DNA of 64,000 nt, taken from NCBI RefSeq assembly GCF_051251125.1, contig NZ_JBPCZL010000002.1. The stretch is one strand, 5' to 3'. The translations under genes were made by a program, and so were the position numbers. Below are positions 15,001 to 22,043 of the stretch, piece by piece (position 1 is the first letter of the stretch; the number at the start of each line of letters is the position of its first letter). Source of the DNA: Carnimonas bestiolae. GTDB lineage: Bacteria > Pseudomonadota > Gammaproteobacteria > Pseudomonadales > Halomonadaceae. The notes beneath the pieces were generated by a model. It ran no database searches and was not told the DNA's origin. It saw only the letters and a program-made list of their open reading frames with translations.

Positions 15001-17931
15001 TTATCCAGCGTCTCTAGACGTCCATTTGGAAAAAATTGCGTTTACACGCGCTAAGTACTGTGACCAGCCAAAAACAGTTGATGCGCGCCGCCGCCCCGCA
15101 TCACCATGTTGCCGCATTCGCTCTGGAAAACGAGCATACTTAGCAAGTGCTTGAGCGATAGCCCCTAAATCTGAATACGGAACCAACACCCCTGTTTCGT
15201 GGTTGATAACCACCTCCGGGAGTGCCCCCCATGCATATCCTACGAAAGCCCTTGCAGCCGCCATGGCTTCCAATGCTGTTCGTCCGAAGGATTCCTGGAA
15301 ACGGGACAGGCTGAGTACCACCGCCGTATGCTGCATAATAAAAGCAATATCTTCCGTATATCCATGCAGCAAAATCTGGCAGCGCGAGTTTTCAGACTCG
15401 CCCAAGTCCCTGATCTGCTCCAGCTCTGCGGAAAGTGGCACATAAAGATTAAACACCACATCAACCTGTTCCGAGAGTAATGCACGGCATAGCGCTGGTA
15501 GGTCACCCAATCCTTTATGTTGAGCATCACTGCCAATAATTGATACCGACAAAGGATTTTCGGTCAATGGCGGTGGTAACTGGTATAGCGCGTTCATCGT
15601 AATGGTGTTAGGCACCACCTCGATATTGGAAAGGGCTCCCGAGTCCAGATACTTCTCGGTTTCGTGCGCAGTATATTGGGAGTTGGTAATGATGATGTCA
15701 CGCCAAGGAGATGCATGCCGTACAAGCCCACCAGCGTCGGTATTGGCTGCATGGCATATCGCATTAGTATATTCAGGAAGCTCATGAACGTAATGAACAC
15801 TCATAACTCCCTGCTGCCGAGCCGCCTGCAATACGTCACTGAGCATCAACGTATTAGCCACCACAATGGCAATCTGGTACGTCTTGATCAACTTTTCAAA
15901 ATAAACAATCGTTTGCTGTTCCGGCAATGCCCCTTGTTGCCACCAGCCATAGGGGAAAATGGCCACTGCACAGCCGTTATTGAGCAGACGATCAATGTAA
16001 TGAGAATTCAATGCAGAAGGCAAAGTCACCAAAACATTATAACCAATCTCTTTGAGCGCACTCGCCATATCCAACAGGCAGCGCTCCGCACCAAATACCT
16101 GTTTCTCTAAGCGGTGCCCACTCAACATAACGGTGACTAAATGCGGCACCAAGCCGTCCTCACCTATGACCACCGGGGCATGATCGTCCCGCGCGATGCT
16201 TTGACAAGAGGCGATTAACGCATTCTCTATTGGCACATCAGGATGCAACCGCGCATAACCGGACTGGCTGAATTCAGGCCCAGGATCGAAGCCTTGGAAA
16301 CGTCCTAGTTTCCAATAATGTTCGAAAGCATTAACTCTGACTGATTGAAGTTCTATATAGCGGCGTATGTACCACGCGGAGTCGAATTCCCCAGAGAACA
16401 AAATTTTATCGCGTTCATCTTCAAATTCTGGATTACTTGCTGCATTGGCAGGTAACAGCTCCTCTGGCGCAGGAAACTTCCTAATTTCAGGAGTGCGTTC
16501 CATGTAGAACTGGCCAGTAGCTTTTGCACGCTGATGCCAGTGAGCCGCAGACGCCATGTAAATTGCACGTGTACCTGAAAATTGCGTGATGACATGAGTA
16601 TCTGAGCTTTGACTTAGAGAAGTATCGCTAGAACGCCCAAAGGAGAGTGGAATGCCTTTTTTCACATGGACAAGCGCTCGCTCACCATAAGCGACCTTAA
16701 GCCGCTCCATATATTCAGAATCAGCCCCAGCTTTTAGCTCATCCCAAAAGCCAAGCCGTTTTATCACTTCGCGTTTGAACATCAGCGAGGAAATATTAGG
16801 ATGTACCCAGCCATTTTCTTCAGCTCGCCACTGGCAAAACTCTAGGTCAGAGGTTATGCGTGTCCAGTAACTAATGGAACACACTGCTCCCTTGCCGCGC
16901 TGGATAGCTCTAACTTGCTGTTCTATCTTTTGGGGGTGGGACCAATCGTCACTATCATGCACGGTGATGTAAGCACCTGATGCTATGGCGGCACCTTCAT
17001 TGCGCGCGCGATAAGCCCCCTGATGAACTACTAAACGTTTCGTTTTTAGCTGAACAGTAGTTGGTGCTCCCGATACAAGCCTCTGTACCAGTTCCCAAGT
17101 GTCATCATCACTTGCGTCATCGACTACAATTAGCTCAAGCCTAGGCCAGGTCTGGGCAAATAGGCTCGCAATAGCTGTCTCAAGCGTTGCAGCAGCGTTG
17201 CGCACTGGGACAATTACGCTCACCAGTGGTTGGGTAAAAAGCGACTTGTTGCGCGTATGTCTCACCGAGGCCGACAGCTTGTCGAAAAGGGGAAAGCCGA
17301 CCGTTGTACTCATCGAAATGGGTGCCAACTTTTCACGTTGCCATAGCTGGTTAAGAAGGGTAAGCCAGGCTTGCTGGTCATGCCTCAACCATAGCGACAA
17401 ATAAGCGTTAGCCAATAATGCAGCCGTTTCGGAGCATTCGCGCTGCATCATGCTTCGCAACTGCTCCAGTTGCTGGGAAAAGCCTTCGTCACGAGCACAA
17501 TTTGCCAATATCGTGAGACCCAAATGCACTACGCCATCAGGATACGGCTGGCTAATTACGCCATCGTTGAAAAGGTACTCTCGAGCAGTTTCGAACCGAT
17601 GGAAAGCAGCATGCCAGCGTGCCAATGCCCATCGAGCATGCTGTTTCTCGTACGGCTTGGACTCAGGACTCTTCAGCAAGCGCTCGAGCCTTACCTCCAT
17701 AAGTGGGCCACGTTCTCGCCACAAATGGAAATCCAGCGGAATAGCCAGATTACGCACAGGAAGGCGCCCTTCGTGCCGGCCGAAAAGTACATAGTGTCGC
17801 CATGGGTCAATACCGGCCGCGGCCACATCGGAATTGGACGCTAGATACCACTGTCGATCGAACTCCAACTCCGACAATTCAGAACATATTGATCTGAACT
17901 TTCGTGCATCTTTTAGTCGTTTGATAAACAT
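15001..17931 (-). CDS. Bifunctional glycosyltransferase (GT2 + GT4) with WY/PDV modules
   Basis: 976 residues. Residues 22-58 carry a WY/PDV module (FDRQWYLASNSDV, HYVLFGRHEGR). After a helical stretch there is a GT2 domain from about 235 to 440: VSVIVPVRNAAATL, LIVVDDASDDDT and the metal motif HDSDDW (325-330). A second, looser module (FDSAWYIRRY, EHYWKLGRFQG, RLHPDV) spans 514-566. Residues about 597-965 are a GT-B/GT4 domain with VVPNTI, LHGYTEDI and FQESFGRTALEAMA (878-891, the E-x7-E motif). The two domains may add two successive sugars of the repeat. Its GT2 part is paralogous to that of the 838-residue protein nearby (shared D-DW, AGADSE and LSxG blocks). Cytoplasmic, minus-strand capsule operon. 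Confidence 0.88.
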   Translation of the reverse strand: MFIKRLKDARKFRSICSELSELEFDRQWYLASNSDVAAAGIDPWRHYVLFGRHEGRLPVRNLAIPLDFHLWRERGPLMEVRLERLLKSPESKPYEKQHARWALARWHAAFHRFETAREYLFNDGVISQPYPDGVVHLGLTILANCARDEGFSQQLEQLRSMMQRECSETAALLANAYLSLWLRHDQQAWLTLLNQLWQREKLAPISMSTTVGFPLFDKLSASVRHTRNKSLFTQPLVSVIVPVRNAAATLETAIASLFAQTWPRLELIVVDDASDDDTWELVQRLVSGAPTTVQLKTKRLVVHQGAYRARNEGAAIASGAYITVHDSDDWSHPQKIEQQVRAIQRGKGAVCSISYWTRITSDLEFCQWRAEENGWVHPNISSLMFKREVIKRLGFWDELKAGADSEYMERLKVAYGERALVHVKKGIPLSFGRSSDTSLSQSSDTHVITQFSGTRAIYMASAAHWHQRAKATGQFYMERTPEIRKFPAPEELLPANAASNPEFEDERDKILFSGEFDSAWYIRRYIELQSVRVNAFEHYWKLGRFQGFDPGPEFSQSGYARLHPDVPIENALIASCQSIARDDHAPVVIGEDGLVPHLVTVMLSGHRLEKQVFGAERCLLDMASALKEIGYNVLVTLPSALNSHYIDRLLNNGCAVAIFPYGWWQQGALPEQQTIVYFEKLIKTYQIAIVVANTLMLSDVLQAARQQGVMSVHYVHELPEYTNAICHAANTDAGGLVRHASPWRDIIITNSQYTAHETEKYLDSGALSNIEVVPNTITMNALYQLPPPLTENPLSVSIIGSDAQHKGLGDLPALCRALLSEQVDVVFNLYVPLSAELEQIRDLGESENSRCQILLHGYTEDIAFIMQHTAVVLSLSRFQESFGRTALEAMAAARAFVGYAWGALPEVVINHETGVLVPYSDLGAIAQALAKYARFPERMRQHGDAGRRRASTVFGWSQYLARVNAIFSKWTSRDAG

Positions 17932-18067
17932 GGCTTCGCTATAGCCCGAAATTGCGATGAGGGAAATTATTTAGCGTAACTAAAGATATTATTAGATTAA
18001 TAATTAACGCACCCGAAATAAGCTCACTGCACTTTAGGGAGCATCAAAGCTGCTGGAGAGTCATACG

Positions 18068-19102
18068 CTATTGTCCACACATTTTTAAATAAAATGGTGC
18101 AGAGTCAGATAATTCTGAAGCAACAGATGTAAGCTCTGATTTAAACTGTGACGAGAGCCACATAAGGTCTGAAGCATATTTAGGGTCGAAATCACCTGAG
18201 AAGCCTTTCACACCAGCTTTTGCCCTAGCAGCATCGAATCCTTCTGCCTGAGGAAATTCTTTATGCTTCTTTGCACCTAAAGCGTAAGGTACCACCCATG
18301 CTACAGCCTTATCCAGCGATGCACCACTGGGCGCCTGCCAAAAATACCAGTCCTCGCCCATCGTCCGAGCCGCTAACGCAGCTCTAACCAGAGGAACCAA
18401 ATCATAAACTGCATAATGGACAGCGCGTCTTTTACGAAAATCGTATGTAGCGCCATCTGGATAAATATTTTCCTCAATTTGCTTTTGGAAAAGGTCTCGC
18501 AGTGAGCTAAACATGTCACGATCGTCTAGCGCTACTGCGATGGAAACAGCAATTGCAATCCTCCTACTCTGCCAGTTAGAGCGGTCGCCCTTCCTGATCC
18601 TCTCGATATAACCGGCCGCCCAATGATCTAGTTTATGACTAATAAGCCCCCGCTGTTCAGTGGATAGTTCCTTGTGAAGAACTGCATAGGTAGAGACCAT
18701 TGGTAATAATTCGCTTTCATCAATTGGATTAAAACTAGGCTTATATTTCGAAAACCAACTAAACAAATAATTTCGTGAGACTTCGAGCCATTTTTTATCG
18801 CCGGTTACGCGCCAAGCGAGCGCCGATTCCAACATAATAGGCATATCTCGACGCGCTTTAACACTCTTATCGCGTATACCGTGATGGGGCAGCGTGCCTT
18901 CTGAGTGAACTCTCCGCATCGGGCGAGGAGATCTATCTTTAATTTTAGAATAAAAATCTGAATCGACTGAGATTGATGCTCTGGCAATCGGCACCGAACA
19001 CCAGCCCCCTGCAATTGCGAACTTATTAAACATCACGGAAAAGAAAAGTGCTAACAGCGTGGCGAATTTTTGTTTATTAGACATAATCATCGTATTTTTC
19101 AT
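18068..19102 (-). CDS. Secreted alginate-lyase-family protein
   Basis: 344 residues with a signal peptide (hydrophobic LALFFSVMF, cleavage near AIAGG), so exported to the periplasm. The mature part follows the alpha/alpha-toroid alginate-lyase-like family: ARRDMPIMLESALAWRVTGD, ESELLPMVSTYAV, RSNWQSRRIAIAV (174-186), DGATYDFRKRRAVHYAVYDL (216-235) and APSGASLDKAVAWVVPYA. Relatives as I remember them have NNxxSHR and HYH at the two key sites; here NWQSRR and HYA occur, so catalysis may be altered. A lyase of this fold cleaves beta-1,4-linked uronates, and the ugd gene elsewhere in the window can provide a uronate precursor. Within the operon it may trim or free the nascent or misrouted capsule polymer in the periplasm. 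Confidence 0.8.
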   Translation of the reverse strand: MKNTMIMSNKQKFATLLALFFSVMFNKFAIAGGWCSVPIARASISVDSDFYSKIKDRSPRPMRRVHSEGTLPHHGIRDKSVKARRDMPIMLESALAWRVTGDKKWLEVSRNYLFSWFSKYKPSFNPIDESELLPMVSTYAVLHKELSTEQRGLISHKLDHWAAGYIERIRKGDRSNWQSRRIAIAVSIAVALDDRDMFSSLRDLFQKQIEENIYPDGATYDFRKRRAVHYAVYDLVPLVRAALAARTMGEDWYFWQAPSGASLDKAVAWVVPYALGAKKHKEFPQAEGFDAARAKAGVKGFSGDFDPKYASDLMWLSSQFKSELTSVASELSDSAPFYLKMCGQ

Positions 19103-19149
19103 ATGCGAATTTTACTTCAACCAACAACCAATCCCCGTGACACATTCTA

Positions 19150-19989
19150 CTAATTACTAAACATATCATTACATAGCCCAAACTGCCGATAAAGATCTAC
19201 GACATCTTCTTCTTCCAGCAAACGTCGAACCACTTGTTTTTCTATATCACCAGACAACGGTTTATGACCGGTTTCGGCGCAACTATATATTAACGAAGTA
19301 ATGTTTTCTGATTTAAAACCAAATTTTTGGCAAAACGGAAGGAAGTGATTCTCATAATGAAACTTATCATGCAAATTTTGTGCATAAAATAAATCGAAAT
19401 TAATATCAATGTCAAAAAGGCTTAATCGATCATTATACTTAGTTTTAACCTCATCCTCGGAAAGACCGTTGTAGATATTCCGGACCAGCCGCTTGAATGC
19501 TGATTTATGATATTTAGAGATATCTGTTTGTATATTCCCACAAAACACCTTACAGCCGTTTAATTTACTGGCAGTATGAATAGCTGGAAGCCCGCCCCCG
19601 GAAGTTCCAAACAGGAGTACATTCTGATATTCTATGCCTAACTCATCAACAATTTCTTTTACCAAATCTCCGACTAAATCACAATAAAAGATTTTTTTTG
19701 TTCCTTGAAACCACCCTAGCGTAAAATTCGGATTAGATGTTAAAAAATGAGTTGGATCGAAAAAACTAATACAATTATATTCCAAATCAGGAAAATATTT
19801 TGAGCGCTGAAATTTTGGCATTCCTTTTTTCCTCATAAAAGCTCCCGGAAAAAAGAAAGCTAACTTATCACTATTCTTAAAGTCGTAGGCAAAAGGAAAA
19901 AGCGTTTGTTTTTTAAAAACTCCCGCTTCTCCTTTTTCGTTTTTTCCAATACTGCCCAAAAAATGCTTTACACTAGGAGAAAGTTTCAT
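19150..19989 (-). CDS. Alpha/beta-hydrolase-like capsule protein
   Basis: 279 residues, AT-rich gene, no signal peptide. NVLLFGTSGGGLPAIHTA (123-140) is a nucleophile elbow with Ser130 in G-T-S-G-G. Upstream LAFFFPGAF could form the oxyanion region, and ETGHKPLSGD (His242) is a good candidate for the catalytic histidine. The rest, including the YFPDLEYNCISFFDP segment, resembles hypothetical proteins of capsule loci in which an esterase- or acyltransferase-like fold acts on the polysaccharide. Removal or transfer of an O-acyl group is a possibility; substrate unknown. It lies between the methyltransferase/coiled-coil gene and the lyase gene in the same operon. Confidence 0.65.
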   Translation of the reverse strand: MKLSPSVKHFLGSIGKNEKGEAGVFKKQTLFPFAYDFKNSDKLAFFFPGAFMRKKGMPKFQRSKYFPDLEYNCISFFDPTHFLTSNPNFTLGWFQGTKKIFYCDLVGDLVKEIVDELGIEYQNVLLFGTSGGGLPAIHTASKLNGCKVFCGNIQTDISKYHKSAFKRLVRNIYNGLSEDEVKTKYNDRLSLFDIDINFDLFYAQNLHDKFHYENHFLPFCQKFGFKSENITSLIYSCAETGHKPLSGDIEKQVVRRLLEEEDVVDLYRQFGLCNDMFSN

Positions 19990-20182
19990 ACGCCTTACCT
20001 TATATCTTTATTGAAACGTAATTCAATCCATCAATAGTTACCGCTCCTTTTGGTACATTATAATAAACAATGCCCAGAGCTCCATCGATAGTAATTTTGA
20101 TATCAATATATAATCGAAAACTAAAACTTTGAAATACCAAACAATATAGTATCCAAGACTGATATCAGATTTCTTATTTCAA

Positions 20183-21970
20183 CTAATCATCTTTTGGAGA
20201 GCGCTCTTCATTTAACCCATTACGAAGAAAATGAAGAAGAGGGTTCATCTGAGAACGAGCCACGTCCGGATTGCTGTCTAAATACCACTGGCTGTCAAAA
20301 TAAGGGGAGGGGTTTCTATCCTCGAAAGCGCCGTAAATTAAATAATGTAGAGCAGGAGACTTCGAATATAACGAATGTTCAGCTACGTCTGGGTATTGTT
20401 TAAGATACCAGTCTGAATCAAAATATTCAGATATTAAAATTTCTTCCATATCTTTAAATATCGTTTTATTATTTTTCTTACCAAACAAAGTCGACCAAGC
20501 TCCCACTTTTTTCTCCCGAGAGCCACGACTACCTATTTTATTCTGCGACAGATCTCCTTCTCGAGACTGCTCCAAATTAAATTTACGAAGGTTGCTAACA
20601 AGCCTAGTATTTTTCTTTTTTTCACCATCAACTAAAGATACCAGCTTACTTAGCTCCTCATCTCGACGACTTATCGAAGCATTTTTTTGCTTAATAGTTT
20701 TATTATATTCTCGATTGGCTTCCTCCAGATTCTTCTTAACCTCTCTATTTTCTTTCTCTAATTCTAAAAGATTATTTTTGTATGTTTCCTCAATTTGACT
20801 GAAATGAGAGATTTTCTCTTCCAGCTGATCTATTTTAACTTTTTTCTGTTCAATGAGCACTAAAGCATCTTCGTACTCTTTTTTTAACTTTTCCGAAACA
20901 ATACCTTTCTCTATGTCAAACTCTTTCAACTTAGAAGAAAAATATGCCAGCTGAGTCAAATGGTTTTCAATCAAATGATCTTTTAATGACGATTGAGATT
21001 CCAAATATTTATTTTTTTCTGTCAGCCGGTTTATTTCACCATCTCTTGCTTCTAAAAGTTGGGTGATTTTCGCAAGTTCAGAAAAGCGCTCCCGTATAGA
21101 TGAATCTTTTTTCTTGGCTAATTCCACAAGCTCATCAAGTGTTTTGGCTAGACTCTGTGCTTCAAGACTTTTTTTATTGAGTTTATCACTAACCTCGCCT
21201 AATTCCTTATTGAACTCAGATATCTCATGAGACTGCACCTCAATAAGGGCCTGATCTTCACAAGCTCGTCCCAAGTGAGAAAAAATATCCTCTATTGTTT
21301 TCTTTGATTTAATGTTAGACCATCTAAGAATTAATGTCCTTAGCAATTCATTCTCAAATGAATTTTTAAAAATCACTCCAAGCCCATCGCCGTGGCTGAA
21401 TAAAATCGACTGATATTCACTCGCCAAGCTTTCAAATAAAGACGAATAAGCTCTATTGCTGGAGACCTTCTTAACATTAGGGATTAAGATTATAGAGGCC
21501 TGCGAAACTAGCTGTTTCAACTGCCTATAAATTATAGTATTTTTCGTGTTTAACTCTAAAGGGGTAATATCCAGCGCTAAAATGTCTATTGGACCTAAAG
21601 CCGATGCTACCTCCGGCTCATACCAACAAGCTTTCAGATGCTTAGAGATCGATCCATAGCGCCTTTCACAGGTAAATTGAATATTGGCCGAAGCGGTTTC
21701 ATCATCGGTTACCAATATCGCTCTACCGTCGCTTTTTAACCGTTGAAGCCCTTGACAGAAAGTGGAATGCGGCCCCCCCGTTCCGCCAAGCGTTACACAA
21801 TTAGATGGTGATATGCACTGCAGTAGCCAAAAAAGCCACGGAATGTGTCCAGTCCAAGCCGATGAACTGAAGTCATCAGCACGCCAGAACATCGACTCCA
21901 AAGTCAGCGCTTTCAAGGGAGTTGAAGCCGATACACTACCCTGATGGAATCCTTGTATGTTATCGCTCAT
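20183..21970 (-). CDS. Methyltransferase-like protein with long coiled coil and two WY/PDV modules
   Basis: 595 residues in three parts. Residues about 20-205 resemble a class I methyltransferase family that begins SAWTGHIPWLFWLLQ, but the SAM loop reads VTLGGTGGPHSTFCQG (59-74) where relatives have V-E-L-G-T-H-x-G; the acidic residue is missing, so SAM binding is uncertain. Residues about 240-470 form a long, highly charged coiled coil. Residues 515-553 and 557-592 are two WY/PDV modules (FDSDWYLKQYPDV and FDSQWYLDSNPDV, each followed by HY/HF and G-x-x-E-x-R). No signal peptide. The layout suggests a scaffold or molecular ruler for the glycosyltransferases that carry the same module. The gene is AT-rich compared with the flanks. 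Confidence 0.7.
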   Translation of the reverse strand: MSDNIQGFHQGSVSASTPLKALTLESMFWRADDFSSSAWTGHIPWLFWLLQCISPSNCVTLGGTGGPHSTFCQGLQRLKSDGRAILVTDDETASANIQFTCERRYGSISKHLKACWYEPEVASALGPIDILALDITPLELNTKNTIIYRQLKQLVSQASIILIPNVKKVSSNRAYSSLFESLASEYQSILFSHGDGLGVIFKNSFENELLRTLILRWSNIKSKKTIEDIFSHLGRACEDQALIEVQSHEISEFNKELGEVSDKLNKKSLEAQSLAKTLDELVELAKKKDSSIRERFSELAKITQLLEARDGEINRLTEKNKYLESQSSLKDHLIENHLTQLAYFSSKLKEFDIEKGIVSEKLKKEYEDALVLIEQKKVKIDQLEEKISHFSQIEETYKNNLLELEKENREVKKNLEEANREYNKTIKQKNASISRRDEELSKLVSLVDGEKKKNTRLVSNLRKFNLEQSREGDLSQNKIGSRGSREKKVGAWSTLFGKKNNKTIFKDMEEILISEYFDSDWYLKQYPDVAEHSLYSKSPALHYLIYGAFEDRNPSPYFDSQWYLDSNPDVARSQMNPLLHFLRNGLNEERSPKDD

Positions 21971-22043
21971 ATATAATCTGCCCCGTTTCTATGTTACTAA
22001 CACATCCCATACTGCTGCTCAGAACATTTTGAACCCGCAAGTT

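Noticed and set aside
15664..16110. 148-codon plus-strand frame inside the GT2/GT4 gene
   Set aside because: Antisense shadow of a clear glycosyltransferase domain.
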